In this document: positions 52,447 through 61,889 of the stretch, piece by piece
Numbering within the stretch: position 1 is the first letter of the stretch
How the letters are laid out: each line of letters opens with the position of its first letter
Source: Oscillospiraceae bacterium
GTDB lineage: Bacteria; Bacillota; Clostridia; Oscillospirales; CAG-272
Length of the DNA: 64,000 bases
Assembly: GCA_015063625.1 (NCBI GenBank)
Contig: SVTT01000003.1
Coordinates: 1 to 64,000, forward strand
Direction: 5' to 3'
Program-made: the position numbers and the translations under genes
The notes under the pieces: generated by a model
What the model saw: the letters and a program-made list of their open reading frames with translations, nothing else
The model's database searches: none
Told to the model about the DNA's origin: nothing

Positions 52447-53823
52447 TCACTTCTTCAGCTTTTCCTTCACATAGGAGATCTGTGCCTTGATCGAGGCGGC
52501 GGAGGGGCCGCCCTCAGAGGTGCGCTTGGCAACGCAGGCGGAAAGATCGATGGCGTCGTAAAGATCGCCCGAGAAGAGATTACTGTAGGAGCGATAGGTT
52601 TCAAGCGTCAGGGTCTCAAGCACCGAGCCTGTTCTGATGCACTCCGCCACGATGCTGCCCGACACACGGTAGGCATCACGGAAGGGCATACCCTTTCTGA
52701 CCAGGTAGTCGGCAAGGTCGGTGGCATTGATAAAGCCCTCCTCCGCCGCCTTTCTCATGCGGTCAGAGCGCACCGTCATCGTGTCGATCATAGGGGTCAT
52801 CACGTCAAGGCACATACGCACGGTTTCAGTGGCATCAAATACGCTCTCCTTGTCCTCCTGCATATCCTTATTGTAGGCAAGCGGCAGTCCCTTCATGGTC
52901 GTCAGAAGCGCCATCAGATCACCGTAAACGCGCCCCGTCTTACCCCTGATCAGCTCTGCCATATCGGGATTCTTCTTCTGCGGCATGATGGAGGAGCCTG
53001 TGGTGTAGGCATCCGAAAGCTCAATAAAGCGGAACTCCCAGCTCGACCAGAGGATCAGCTCCTCCGAGAAGCGGGAAAGGTGCATCATGAGGATCGAGCA
53101 GGCGCTCATGAACTCCAGGCAGAAGTCGCGATCCGAAACACCGTCAATGCTGTTGCGGCAAATATCGGTAAAACCAAGCTGATCCGCCTCAAAATGGCGG
53201 TCAGTGCCATAGCTGGTGCCTGCCAGCGCGCAGCAGCCGATGGGAGAAACGTTGATACGGGCACGTGCATCGGAAAAGCGGTCGATGTCGCGCAGCAGCA
53301 TCATGGCATACGCCAGCAGATGCTGTGAAAACACGATGGGCTGTGCGCGCTGCATGTGCGTATAGCCGGGCAGAATGAAGTTGGTATACGCCTCTGCCTT
53401 TTTCACCAGCACCTCGACAAAGCCAACGATCTTCTCGGTAATGGCATCCACCTCGTCACGAAGATACATGCGCAGATCCAGAGCCACCTGGTCGTTGCGG
53501 CTTCTTGCCGTGTGCAGCTTTTTGCCCACTGCACCGAGGCGCGCCGTCAAGACCTGCTCAACGAACATATGGATATCCTCGGCAGAATCATCGAACAGGA
53601 GCTTGCCCGAGGTCAGGTCAGCGAGAATGTCGCCAAGACCCGCGATCAGCGTGTTTGCCTCCTCCTCGGTAATGATTCCCTGCTTGCCGAGCATGGCGGC
53701 ATGCGCGATGCTGCCCATGATGTCCTGGCGGTACATCTTTTTATCAAAATGCATTGACGAGTTGAAATCGTCAGCCAGCTTTTCGGTATCGCCTGCGGTT
53801 CTTCCCGCCCACATTTTAGCCAT
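52447..53823 (-). CDS. argH: Argininosuccinate lyase
   Basis: The 458-residue protein carries the fumarase/aspartase superfamily signature GSSIMPQKKNPDMAELIRGKTGRVYGDL, with HTARSRNDQVALDLR and YTHMQRAQPIVFSQHL for substrate binding. It splits argininosuccinate into arginine and fumarate, the last step of arginine synthesis. The start MAKMWAGRT follows AAGGAG; the longer frame runs through a strong hairpin. It follows argG on the same transcript. Confidence 0.97.
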   Translation of the reverse strand: MAKMWAGRTAGDTEKLADDFNSSMHFDKKMYRQDIMGSIAHAAMLGKQGIITEEEANTLIAGLGDILADLTSGKLLFDDSAEDIHMFVEQVLTARLGAVGKKLHTARSRNDQVALDLRMYLRDEVDAITEKIVGFVEVLVKKAEAYTNFILPGYTHMQRAQPIVFSQHLLAYAMMLLRDIDRFSDARARINVSPIGCCALAGTSYGTDRHFEADQLGFTDICRNSIDGVSDRDFCLEFMSACSILMMHLSRFSEELILWSSWEFRFIELSDAYTTGSSIMPQKKNPDMAELIRGKTGRVYGDLMALLTTMKGLPLAYNKDMQEDKESVFDATETVRMCLDVMTPMIDTMTVRSDRMRKAAEEGFINATDLADYLVRKGMPFRDAYRVSGSIVAECIRTGSVLETLTLETYRSYSNLFSGDLYDAIDLSACVAKRTSEGGPSAASIKAQISYVKEKLKK

Positions 53824-53923
53824 AATTGATCTCCTTATCATCAAAAACTGTGAATCACACGGCATACGGGGTCGTTTTTTGCCAAAAAGTCTTTTCTCAC
53901 CCTGCCGATTTAAAACACGATGT

Positions 53924-53962
53924 GGGGCTGCCCGTTCGGCAAGCGCCGAACGGGACAGCCCC
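53924..53962. other. Strong hairpin between argG and argH
   Basis: A 17-bp GC-rich stem with one mismatch (arms 53924-53940 and 53945-53962, loop AAGC) lies in the argG-argH spacer. No T run follows, so it is more likely an mRNA processing or stability element than a terminator. Confidence 0.6.
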
Positions 53963-54016
53963 GCTCTTACAGAGAGGGGCGAGAGAGCGAGTCGACTCCC
54001 TCCCGTCCCCGTGCGA

Positions 54017-55240
54017 TTATTTCTTGTTTCTGGCGTAAGCCATTGCCTGCACCTTGACGGGCAGACCGAAGAGGTTGATGAAGCCGTCGGCATCCTTCTG
54101 GTTGTAGTCGCTCTCACCGAAGGTGGCGATCTCCTCACTGTAAAGAGTGTAGGGGCTCCAGACGCCTGCGTTGATCATATTGCCCTTGTAGAGCTTCAAA
54201 CGTACCTTACCGGTCACGTTCTCCTGCGTCTTATCAACAAATGCGCTGAGTGCCTCGCGCAAGGGGGTGAACCACTGACCGTTATAAACCAGCTCGGCAA
54301 AGGTGACGGCAAGCTTTTCCTTTTCATGCATCGTAAGCTTGTCAAGGCAGATGCTCTCCAGCACCTCATGTGCCTTGTAAAGAATGGTTCCGCCGGGCGT
54401 TTCGTAAACGCCGCGACATTTCATGCCGACAAGACGGTTCTCCACGATATCGAGAATGCCCACGCCGTTTTTGCCGCCGATCTCATTGAGGGCAAGAATG
54501 ATCTCCTTCGCGCTCATCTTCTTACCGTCAAGCGCCACGGGAATTCCCTTTTCAAAATCCAGCTCGATATAGGTGGGAGTGTCGGGCGCATCGATGGGAG
54601 AAACACCCATCTCAAGGAAGCCCTTGTGCTCATATTGCGGCTCATTGCCCGTATCCTCAAGGTCAAGCCCCTCGTGAGAAAGATGCCAGAGGTTCTTATC
54701 CTTGGAATAGTTGGTTTCACGGTTGATCTTCAGGGGCACGTTGTGCGCCTCTGCGTATTCGATCTCCTCCTCGCGGGACTTGATGTCCCACTCGCGCCAG
54801 GGAGCGATGATCGCCATATCGGGGATCAGGTGCTTGAACGCCAGCTCAAAGCGGACCTGGTCGTTGCCCTTGCCCGTGCAGCCGTGGCAAACGGCATCTG
54901 CCTTTTCCTTGATGGCAACCTCTGCAAGCGCCTTGGCGATGCAGGGGCGTGCATGGCTGGTACCGAGCAGATAGCCCTCATACTTTGCACCCGCCTTCAT
55001 GGTAGGGATGATGTAATCGTCCACGTATTCGTCGGTCACGTCGAGCACATAAAGCTTGGAGGCACCGGTCTTAAGCGCCTTCTCCTCCAGACCCTCCAGC
55101 TCGTCCGCCTGACCCACGTTGACCGAAACGGCAACGACCTCGCAGTTGTTGTAATTTTCCTTCAGCCACGGGATGATGATGGAGGTGTCAAGACCACCCG
55201 AGTACGCCAATACGACCTTTTTGATATCCTTCTTATCCAT
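54017..55240 (-). CDS. argG: Argininosuccinate synthase
   Basis: The 407-residue enzyme has the N-type ATP pyrophosphatase loop [38 protein letters not shown] and a C-terminal synthase domain. It joins citrulline and aspartate with ATP. A consensus promoter lies about 60 bases upstream and argH follows after a strong hairpin. The carbamoyl phosphate and ornithine steps are not encoded in this window. Confidence 0.97.
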   Translation of the reverse strand: MDKKDIKKVVLAYSGGLDTSIIIPWLKENYNNCEVVAVSVNVGQADELEGLEEKALKTGASKLYVLDVTDEYVDDYIIPTMKAGAKYEGYLLGTSHARPCIAKALAEVAIKEKADAVCHGCTGKGNDQVRFELAFKHLIPDMAIIAPWREWDIKSREEEIEYAEAHNVPLKINRETNYSKDKNLWHLSHEGLDLEDTGNEPQYEHKGFLEMGVSPIDAPDTPTYIELDFEKGIPVALDGKKMSAKEIILALNEIGGKNGVGILDIVENRLVGMKCRGVYETPGGTILYKAHEVLESICLDKLTMHEKEKLAVTFAELVYNGQWFTPLREALSAFVDKTQENVTGKVRLKLYKGNMINAGVWSPYTLYSEEIATFGESDYNQKDADGFINLFGLPVKVQAMAYARNKK

Positions 55241-55296
55241 GGTAAACTCCTTATGTATCCGTGCGGCACCTGCCGCGCTGTGTTAAGCATGCCAAT

Positions 55297-55325
55297 ATCA
55301 TAGCACGAAGCCCCGACTTTGTCAA
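55297..55325 (-). promoter_or_regulatory. Promoter of argG-argH
   Basis: On the minus strand TTGACA (55325-55320) and TATGAT (55302-55297) are 17 bases apart. No clear ARG box is seen next to it. The intergenic DNA from 55330 to 55525 holds no gene. Confidence 0.85.
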
Positions 55326-55525
55326 GCGCTTTTCTGAATATTTTTTCATTTTTCTGCATTTTATCCAACAGTAACAAACCGAGTCGTCCGCGCCCCGCAT
55401 CTTTTGGTTATTTCGCTTGTTACATTCCTAAACATAGGCTGAGTTATAGAGGGGCTTTCGCAAAGCCAACCGATAAGTCCTCTGCATCAATCGATTTTCG
55501 ATGAATATTGTTTCAAAATATTCAC

Positions 55526-56314
55526 TCAATCATTCAGCCCGTCATCCGAAAAAGTCAGCTCAGCCGTAAGTGCAAAGTGATCCGAATAGTAAAGACCGTC
55601 CTTTCCCTCGTCGGGCACAAGGCGTGTCGGCGCGGCGGAAAGATCGGTAAAAATATAGTCGATCTCGTGGCGCGCACCAGCCGCCCCCTTGAAGCCGTGG
55701 AAGGTCGCGCCCACGCCCTCGCTGATGCATCTGCCGCCACGTGTGGCAAGCAGCTCCTTGGCAAGCAAGAGCTCGGGGGAATCGGGGAGCGCGTTCATAT
55801 CACCCATGAACACGAAGGGTGCGTCGGTGGCGAGCACGGCACGCGCATTATCCAGCATACCGAGGTAGCGTGCATCCCTTCCCTTGTGATCAAGGTGCGT
55901 ATTAAGAACGGTCAGCACGCGATGCTCTCGCTTGCAGTAAAGCTCGGCAACTGCGGTAATACGGGGGCAGCTGCTTTGATCTCCGCCATAGCGGGAGCCG
56001 GGAACGCTCGGCGTATGCGAAAGCCAGAAGTGACGCAGCGACAGCAGCTCAAAGGCGCCGCGCCGAAGGGCGATCGCCACCGATTCCCCGTCGTAATGCT
56101 TTTCCCTTCCGCAGCCCACCACGGTATAGTCGGCAAGCGCCTCCCCCAGCCACTCGCGCATCTCATCGGTGACCTCCTGAAAGCCAATGATATCGGGGCG
56201 CTCGCGCTCCAGCATCGCAAGAATACGGGGCTTGCGCTCCCAGAAGGAATTGGCGCCGTCGGCAAGGACCGCCGTCCGCATATTAAAGCTCATGACCTTG
56301 ATACAGCTGTTCAT
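55526..56314 (-). CDS. Endonuclease/exonuclease/phosphatase (EEP) family hydrolase
   Basis: The 262-residue protein has the EEP metal and catalytic motifs: VMSFNMRTAV, GFQEVTDEM (Glu), LNTHLDHKG, FMGDMNALPDS (Asp/Asn) and YYSDHFALTAEL (Asp-His). Most bacterial members close to this pattern act on phosphoesters such as nucleic acids or sphingomyelin-like lipids. No signal peptide is seen, so it should be cytoplasmic. The start MNSCIK follows AAGGAG. It stands alone between argG and a divergent ABC operon. Confidence 0.85.
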   Translation of the reverse strand: MNSCIKVMSFNMRTAVLADGANSFWERKPRILAMLERERPDIIGFQEVTDEMREWLGEALADYTVVGCGREKHYDGESVAIALRRGAFELLSLRHFWLSHTPSVPGSRYGGDQSSCPRITAVAELYCKREHRVLTVLNTHLDHKGRDARYLGMLDNARAVLATDAPFVFMGDMNALPDSPELLLAKELLATRGGRCISEGVGATFHGFKGAAGARHEIDYIFTDLSAAPTRLVPDEGKDGLYYSDHFALTAELTFSDDGLND

Positions 56315-56397
56315 GTGATTCTCCTTACAAAGCAAAATTCGGAAAATTTCCCTTTACCTCATTATAGTGTCGTGCCGACGGCTTGTCAATAACGTCA

Positions 56398-56426
56398 TTG
56401 ACAAAACAGCGGCATTGCGCTACAAT
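56398..56426 (+). promoter_or_regulatory. Promoter of the ABC ATPase-permease operon
   Basis: TTGACA (56398-56403) and TACAAT (56421-56426) are 17 bases apart, 42 bases before the ATP-binding protein gene. Confidence 0.85.
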
Positions 56427-56468
56427 AGAAGCAGAAACGGGCTTAGCACATTGACGAAAGGAGCACCT

Positions 56469-57182
56469 ATGGACCAAAAGCTGATCGTGACCGACCGTCT
56501 TTCCAAAAGCTACGGCGGTCTTTTTGCCCTGCGTGATCTTTCGCTCTCACTGGACAGCGGAAGGATCATCGGGCTTCTCGGACCGAACGGAAGCGGAAAG
56601 ACCACCCTCATCAAAATCCTTGCGGGGCTTCTGACCCCCACTGCGGGGCGCGCGCTGATCGACGGCTCGGAGCCCGGAGAGAGGACCAAATCGTTGGTTT
56701 CCTATCTGCCCGAGCGCCCCTATTTCAACTCCTACATGACGGTGAGTGAATGTCTTTCCTTTTTTGAGGATTTTTATGCCGATTTTGACCGCCTACAGGC
56801 AGAACGAATGCTGCTCAGCCTCGGCGTTCCCGTCGACGCCAAGCTGAAGCACCTCTCCAAGGGAACCAAGGAAAAGGTACAGCTCGTTCTGGTGATGTCC
56901 CGCCGCGCGAGGCTCTATCTGCTGGATGAGCCCATTGCGGGCGTTGACCCCGCCGCAAGAGATTACATTTTAAAAACCATTATTTCAAGCCGAAACCCCG
57001 ATTCAAGTGTGCTGATCTCAACGCATCTCATCGCCGACGTGGAGAGCTTTCTTGACGAGTTCCTGCTGATCAACCGTGGGCAGCTTATGCTCTCGGGCGA
57101 CGTCAAGCGCTTGCACGCCGAGCGCAACATGTCACTTGACCACTACTTCAGGGAGGTATTTGCATGCTCCGCAAATTACTGA
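56469..57182 (+). CDS. ABC transporter ATP-binding protein
   Basis: The 237-residue protein has Walker A LLGPNGSGKTTLIKILAG, Q-loop YLPERPYF, signature LSKGTKEK, Walker B LYLLDEPIAGVDP and an H-loop STHLIADVE. The signature LSKG and the compact size match the YtrB/BcrA type that works with two-gene exporters or membrane-stress systems. The start MDQKLI follows AAAGGAG. It overlaps its permease by 19 bases. No GntR regulator is adjacent. Confidence 0.92.
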   Translation: MDQKLIVTDRLSKSYGGLFALRDLSLSLDSGRIIGLLGPNGSGKTTLIKILAGLLTPTAGRALIDGSEPGERTKSLVSYLPERPYFNSYMTVSECLSFFEDFYADFDRLQAERMLLSLGVPVDAKLKHLSKGTKEKVQLVLVMSRRARLYLLDEPIAGVDPAARDYILKTIISSRNPDSSVLISTHLIADVESFLDEFLLINRGQLMLSGDVKRLHAERNMSLDHYFREVFACSANY

Positions 57183-58006
57183 AATACGACATCAAAAGCC
57201 TGAAGCGAATGTGTCTTCCCGCCCTGCTGATCCTTGCGATACTGACGGCCGTGGCTATCCCCGTCATGGTCCTGTTCGTCAAAGCGACCGAGCGCGTCGC
57301 GCTGACGGACGGCAGCTTTTTCGATCAGCTGACCGTTGTCGGCGGTGCCTTCTTCATCCTTGCCACCGTTTTTGCGTTGATCGCCGCCATCGCCCTGCCC
57401 ACCATCGGCGTGCTGATCGATTTCTACCGCACGCTGACCACCGACGAGGCTTATCTCACCTTCACCCTGCCCGTCAAGCCGCGCCGGCTTCTGCTTTCCA
57501 AGCTTCTCAATTCTGCAATATGGAGCGCCGTGATGGGCGCAGCCGCCCTCCTCTCGGCATTCATCATCCTTCTCACGATAGGAATTGCGGTCGGTGCCGA
57601 GGGTGGCTCGGATCTCTCCACCGAGGAGATCCTTCTCCCCGCCGCAGATATCCTCTCCTCTGCGATCACCAAGATCCTGGCCGTCATTTTTGTCGTCATC
57701 AGCTTTATCAACACCCAGCTTCTGTATTTCATGGCAATCTTTTTCGCCTCGGTCATCACGCAGAAAAACAAGCTCTTGACCGCTATTGCCATGGTGATCG
57801 GCGCCTACTTTTCCTACAGCACGCTCTCGGGCATCTTCTCGCTGATCCTCTCGCTGATCCTCGGTCTCTCGGGAGCAATATACACGCACCCTTCGCTCGC
57901 ATCGATCATCACCCTTAGCGTCTATATCCTCTTCCTCTCGGGAATGAGTTATCTGTTTTTCCGTCTGACCGAGCATATGATGGAGAAAAAGCTGAACCTG
58001 GCATAG
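57164..58006 (+). CDS. ABC transporter permease
   Basis: The 280-residue protein has six predicted membrane segments (about residues 18-40, 60-88, 115-140, 165-190, 200-230 and 245-265) and no recognised substrate domain. It overlaps the ATPase gene and is the only permease of the unit, so it probably works as a homodimer. AGGGAGG lies 7 bases before the ATG. The substrate is unknown. Confidence 0.85.
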   Translation: MLRKLLKYDIKSLKRMCLPALLILAILTAVAIPVMVLFVKATERVALTDGSFFDQLTVVGGAFFILATVFALIAAIALPTIGVLIDFYRTLTTDEAYLTFTLPVKPRRLLLSKLLNSAIWSAVMGAAALLSAFIILLTIGIAVGAEGGSDLSTEEILLPAADILSSAITKILAVIFVVISFINTQLLYFMAIFFASVITQKNKLLTAIAMVIGAYFSYSTLSGIFSLILSLILGLSGAIYTHPSLASIITLSVYILFLSGMSYLFFRLTEHMMEKKLNLA

Positions 58007-58022
58007 TCCCCCCAAAAAACGA

Positions 58023-58057
58023 GCGCTCATGACACGGGGTGTCATGAGCGCCTTTTT
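58023..58057. terminator. Terminator after the ABC permease
   Basis: A perfect 13-bp stem GCGCTCATGACAC/GTGTCATGAGCGC with a GGG loop is followed by CTTTTT on the plus strand. On the minus strand a TTTTTT run also follows, so it also closes the DUF378 gene. Confidence 0.92.
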
Positions 58058-58071
58058 GGGTCATGAAATGC

Positions 58072-58287
58072 TCAGTGCATCTCCTCGATCGCCTCGTCGG
58101 AGCGAAAGATCAGAGAAATGCACCAAACGCCTGCCAGCGCCACCGCGGTATAGATGATTCTGGCAAGCAAGGAGTCCACACCGCCGCAGAGCCATGCGAC
58201 AACATCAAACTGGAAAAGCCCCACAGAGCCCCAGTTGAGCGCACCCACAACGGTCAGGATCAATGCAATACGGTCGATAACGGTCAT
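58072..58287 (-). CDS. DUF378 family membrane protein
   Basis: This 71-residue protein has two membrane segments (about residues 5-25 and 42-62) and the DUF378 pattern (ALILTVVGALNWGSVGLFQFDVVAWLCGG...ARIIYTAVALAGVW). The family is common in Gram-positive bacteria and its function is unknown. GAGAGG precedes the ATG. It is a single-gene unit divergent from cca. Confidence 0.9.
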   Translation of the reverse strand: MTVIDRIALILTVVGALNWGSVGLFQFDVVAWLCGGVDSLLARIIYTAVALAGVWCISLIFRSDEAIEEMH

Positions 58288-58389
58288 GCTTGTACCTCTC
58301 TTTCAAGAGCAGTTTGGCGTTCAAATTGCCCTTTGCCTTTATTGTTTCCTTCTTTTTTGAGGCAAAACGAGGTAAAAATTTCCGTCTTC

Positions 58390-58418
58390 TTTACACACGC
58401 CGAAAAATGTGTTATACT
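58390..58418 (+). promoter_or_regulatory. Promoter of the cca operon
   Basis: TTTACA (58390-58395) and TATACT (58413-58418) are 17 bases apart, 33 bases before the cca start. It is the likely promoter for cca through rubredoxin. Confidence 0.8.
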
Positions 58419-58451
58419 AATGATATTGAAAAAAACGAAAGGAGAGGGGAT

Positions 58452-59669
58452 ATGGAAGGCATTGAGGCTGCCATTCCGCGTTACGTGCACGCCGTGCTGG
58501 ACGCCCTGGAGCGCGCGGGCTTTCGCGGCTATCCCGTCGGAGGGTGTCTGCGCGATCTTCTGCTGGGCGTGACACCGTACGATTTCGACGTGACCACCGA
58601 CGCAATGCCGCAGGATCTGCCGCAGATATTCGGTGATTTTCACACCGTGCCCACGGGGCTTTCGCACGGCACCGTCACAGTCCTCTCCGAGGGACATCCC
58701 ATAGAGGTGACCGCGCACCGCGCCGAGTCGGGGTACTCCGACAGCCGCCATCCCGATCGCGTGGCATTCGGCGTTTCGCTCGCCGACGACCTTGCAAGAC
58801 GGGATTTTACCGTGAACGCGATGGCATGGAGCAGGGGGGAGGGCTTGATCGATCTGTTTGAGGGGAGATCCGACCTTTCCCGACGCATCCTCCGCGCCGT
58901 AGGCGACCCTGAGGCACGCTTTTGCGAGGATGCGCTACGCATCCTTCGCTGCTTCCGATTTGCGGCACAGCTGGATTTTACGGTCGAGCCCGACACCCTG
59001 TCGGCAGCAAAAGCGTGCAGGGAGGGGCTATCCCGCATTTCGGCAGAGCGCATTTTCTCCGAGCTTTGCCGCCTTCTTGTGTCCCCCGCCGCCGTGCGAG
59101 GGCTTGCTCTTATGGACGAAGCGCAATGCATCCCCTTTGTCTTTTTCGGCACCGATCCCGACCGCGCCGCCTTTGCCCGCCTCATAGAGCTCCCTGCCGA
59201 CGCAGCGCTCCGCCTCGCGGCGCTGCTTTCGCACGAGCCGACTGAGCGCGTGCGGCGGCTCTGCCGCGACCTGCGCACATCCAACCGCTTTTCCGACACC
59301 GTTTGCGGGTATATCGACTCTCTCGGGGACGAATTACCCTCCTCTTCCTATGCCGCACGCCGCTTTGTCTGCCATCATTTCCCCTATTTTCGCGAGGCAC
59401 TGCTGCTGCGGCGTGCGATCCACGGGACCGACGTCACCGATGCCGAGCGTCTGACCAACTCGGTATTCCGCGACAAAAGCGCCATCGAGCTTCGCCGCCT
59501 TGCCGTCAACGGCAAGGAGCTGCAGGATACCGTGGGGGTTTCTCCCGCCAACACCGCAAAGCTTCTTCTGCTCTTACAGGATCTCGTCTGGCAGGATCCC
59601 GATCGCAACAAAAAGGCGGTCCTGCTTCGTGCGGCATCGGAAATTCTTAAGAAAGGAACGCTGACATGA
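58452..59669 (+). CDS. cca: CCA tRNA nucleotidyltransferase or poly(A) polymerase family
   Basis: The 405-residue protein has the class II nucleotidyltransferase motif GYPVGGCLRDLLLGVTPYDFDVTTDA with the two catalytic Asp. It also has RRDFTVNAMAW, RRILRAVGDPEARFCEDALRILRCFRFAAQL and a helical C-terminus. The enzyme adds or repairs the tRNA 3' CCA. Both tRNAs in this window encode CCA, so repair is its likely main use for them. AAAGGAGAGG precedes the ATG. Confidence 0.93.
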   Translation: MEGIEAAIPRYVHAVLDALERAGFRGYPVGGCLRDLLLGVTPYDFDVTTDAMPQDLPQIFGDFHTVPTGLSHGTVTVLSEGHPIEVTAHRAESGYSDSRHPDRVAFGVSLADDLARRDFTVNAMAWSRGEGLIDLFEGRSDLSRRILRAVGDPEARFCEDALRILRCFRFAAQLDFTVEPDTLSAAKACREGLSRISAERIFSELCRLLVSPAAVRGLALMDEAQCIPFVFFGTDPDRAAFARLIELPADAALRLAALLSHEPTERVRRLCRDLRTSNRFSDTVCGYIDSLGDELPSSSYAARRFVCHHFPYFREALLLRRAIHGTDVTDAERLTNSVFRDKSAIELRRLAVNGKELQDTVGVSPANTAKLLLLLQDLVWQDPDRNKKAVLLRAASEILKKGTLT

Positions 59670-60625
59670 GCAACGTCAGATTCGAGGAATTCACCTTCCC
59701 CTCCTCAAACAAAAGGGACACCGTTCACGCCTATCTCTTTGCCCCCATCGACACGCCGCCCCGCGCCGTCATTCAGCTCTCTCACGGCATGTGCGAATAC
59801 GTACTGCGCTATGATCTGTGGGCACGTCGCTTTGCCGCCGAGGGCTTCGTCTTTTGCGGAAATGACCACATCGGTCACGGCAACACCGCCCCTCGCGAGG
59901 AGGAGCTCGGCTTCATGGGAGGTGAGGCGGATGCCGACCACCTGGTGGAGGATCTGCACACCATGTCCTCACTGATGCGCGAGCGCTTCAAGGGGCTTCC
60001 TCTTGTGCTCTACGGACACAGCATGGGCTCGTTTGTCGCGCGGCTTTATCTTTCGCGCTACGGAAAGGAGCTTGCCGCTGCGCTCATCTCGGGCACAGCG
60101 GGGCCGGGACAACCCACGGGGCTCGGCAAGGGGCTTGCCGCCGCCATCGAGAAAGTCAAGGGCGATCATCACCGCAGCAAGCTGCTGACCTCGGTTGCCT
60201 TCGGCAGCTACAACAAGCGCTTTGCCAGGGAGAAGGACGAGTTCTCCTGGCTCACGCGCGACGAATCGGTGCGGCGCGCTTATGCCGCAGACCCCTTTTG
60301 CCGCTTCGTGTTTACCACTGCCGCCTATCAAACGCTTTTCTCCCTGCTTGGCAGAGCTTCTTCTAAAAAATGGGCACAAACGGTACCGAAAAGCCTGCCC
60401 ATTCTCATATTCTCCGGCTCGGAGGACCCCGTTGGCGGCAACGGGAAGGGCGTCAGAAGCGTGACCGAACGTCTTCGCCGTGCAGGACACACCGCCGTGA
60501 CCGAGAGGATCTACGAGGGCGGACGGCACGAGATGCACAACGAGCTTTGCCGCGACGAGGTCTTTGCCGACCTCATGAATTATCTGAATGACGTGTTGAA
60601 AACGGAGGACACAGATGACACTTGA
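59666..60625 (+). CDS. Alpha/beta hydrolase, monoacylglycerol lipase/lysophospholipase type
   Basis: The 319-residue protein has the serine hydrolase nucleophile motif YGHSMGSFVARLYL and the oxyanion region VIQLSHGMCEYVLRYD. The acid appears as ILIFSGSEDPVGG (Asp) and the base as YEGGRHEMHNE (His). The Hydrolase_4 type usually splits monoacylglycerols or lysophospholipids. Its start overlaps the cca stop by ATGA, so expression is coupled. Confidence 0.9.
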   Translation: MSNVRFEEFTFPSSNKRDTVHAYLFAPIDTPPRAVIQLSHGMCEYVLRYDLWARRFAAEGFVFCGNDHIGHGNTAPREEELGFMGGEADADHLVEDLHTMSSLMRERFKGLPLVLYGHSMGSFVARLYLSRYGKELAAALISGTAGPGQPTGLGKGLAAAIEKVKGDHHRSKLLTSVAFGSYNKRFAREKDEFSWLTRDESVRRAYAADPFCRFVFTTAAYQTLFSLLGRASSKKWAQTVPKSLPILIFSGSEDPVGGNGKGVRSVTERLRRAGHTAVTERIYEGGRHEMHNELCRDEVFADLMNYLNDVLKTEDTDDT

Positions 60626-61061
60626 CGATATCAAAAGCATCAAGGGTAGGATCCTCGGTGTTGACTTTGGAGAGGCACGCACGGGACTTGCCCTGTCGGA
60701 TGCCTCCCGCTTCCTCGCCTCTGCCATCGGTAACATCTCGGGGGGAGGGCTGGAGCGCTCCGCCGCCGCCATCAAGGAGACAGTCGAGCGCGAGGGTGCG
60801 GTTGCCGTGGTGATCGGGCTTCCCGTCAACATGAACGGCACCGAGGGACCGCGCGCCGAGCGAATACGCCGCCTTGCCGAGATGCTGCGCGAGCTGATGC
60901 CGGAGATCCCCGTGGCACTCCTTGACGAGCGCATGACCACCATGGCGGCATCCCGTTTTCTCAACGAGACCAACACACGCGGCAAAAAGCGCAAGGGTGT
61001 GATCGACACCCTGTCGGCAGAGATCATTCTGCAAAACGCGCTTGACCGTCTGAAGCGCTGA
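60615..61061 (+). CDS. ruvX: Holliday junction resolvase-like protein YqgF/RuvX
   Basis: The 148-residue RNase H-fold protein has the YqgF motifs GRILGVDFGEARTGLALSD, VVIGLPVNMNGTEGPRAE and LLDERMTTMAASRFL, with Asp in the first and a final catalytic Asp near KGVIDTLSAEIIL. YqgF family members resolve recombination intermediates or process 16S rRNA ends. It overlaps the hydrolase gene end by 11 bases. Confidence 0.93.
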   Translation: MTLDDIKSIKGRILGVDFGEARTGLALSDASRFLASAIGNISGGGLERSAAAIKETVEREGAVAVVIGLPVNMNGTEGPRAERIRRLAEMLRELMPEIPVALLDERMTTMAASRFLNETNTRGKKRKGVIDTLSAEIILQNALDRLKR

Positions 61062-61064
61062 GCC

Positions 61065-61874
61065 ATGGCAGCCAAGCAACAAGCCGCGGAGTGGCGCCGT
61101 CTTCTCATCGACAGCACCGAGCTCACCTATCTTCTTACGCGCAAGCAGGTCAAAAATATCAACCTGCGCATCAGATCGGACGGCACGGTTGCCGTGTCTG
61201 CCCACCCGCGCGTGACGATCGACCGCATCGAGCAGTTTATCTGCCGCGAGGCAGATTTTATCGGGGCGGCACGGGTACGACTGCAAGCGCGCCGCGCACA
61301 GGCTCCTCGCCCCTTGCTGCTGCTTGACGGAGAGCATGTGCCGATCGGAGGCGTTTTTTATACCGTTAGCCTACAAAAAAGCCAACGGCGCGAGGTGCGC
61401 ATCGAGGAAGGGCAGCTTGTTCTTTGCCTGCGCGATCCCGAAAGCTATCCTGCGAGGAAGCGCGCCTTTGACGAGTTTCTTGACCGCGAGGCGCGCGCAC
61501 TGTTGGAGGAGATGACCCGGCGCGCGCTCCCCCTCTTTTACCCAAAGCCCCCAACCATGCCCGCGCTCTTCTTCCGCACCATGAAAAGCAAGTGGGGCGT
61601 CTGCCGTCCCACGCAGGGGCGCATCACACTCAATCGCAATCTGATCTATCTGCCCACAGCACTTGCCGAATACGTGGTCTTTCATGAATTGATGCATTTT
61701 GCTCATCCCGACCACAGCCCCGCCTTCTGGGCAGCGCTCGGCAGGCGGATGCCCGACTGCAAGGAGCGTCGGCGGGCGCTTGCCGAATTTCCCGTCCCGT
61801 CCTTTTCCGACGGGCAGGACACGGTTGATGAAAAGCCGCTTCGCGGTGAATCCTACCCCTTATCCTATTTCTGA
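61065..61874 (+). CDS. YgjP-like metal-dependent hydrolase (M48-related)
   Basis: The 269-residue protein has the zinc protease signature VVFHELMHFAHPDHSPAFW (HExxH, third ligand His after 3 residues) and the family mark KSKWGVCRPTQGRITLNRNLIYLP. YgjP-like proteins of the DUF45 family are cytoplasmic, and their targets are unknown. It starts three bases after the ruvX stop. Confidence 0.88.
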   Translation: MAAKQQAAEWRRLLIDSTELTYLLTRKQVKNINLRIRSDGTVAVSAHPRVTIDRIEQFICREADFIGAARVRLQARRAQAPRPLLLLDGEHVPIGGVFYTVSLQKSQRREVRIEEGQLVLCLRDPESYPARKRAFDEFLDREARALLEEMTRRALPLFYPKPPTMPALFFRTMKSKWGVCRPTQGRITLNRNLIYLPTALAEYVVFHELMHFAHPDHSPAFWAALGRRMPDCKERRRALAEFPVPSFSDGQDTVDEKPLRGESYPLSYF

Positions 61875-61889
61875 TTTTGGAGGAAGCTT

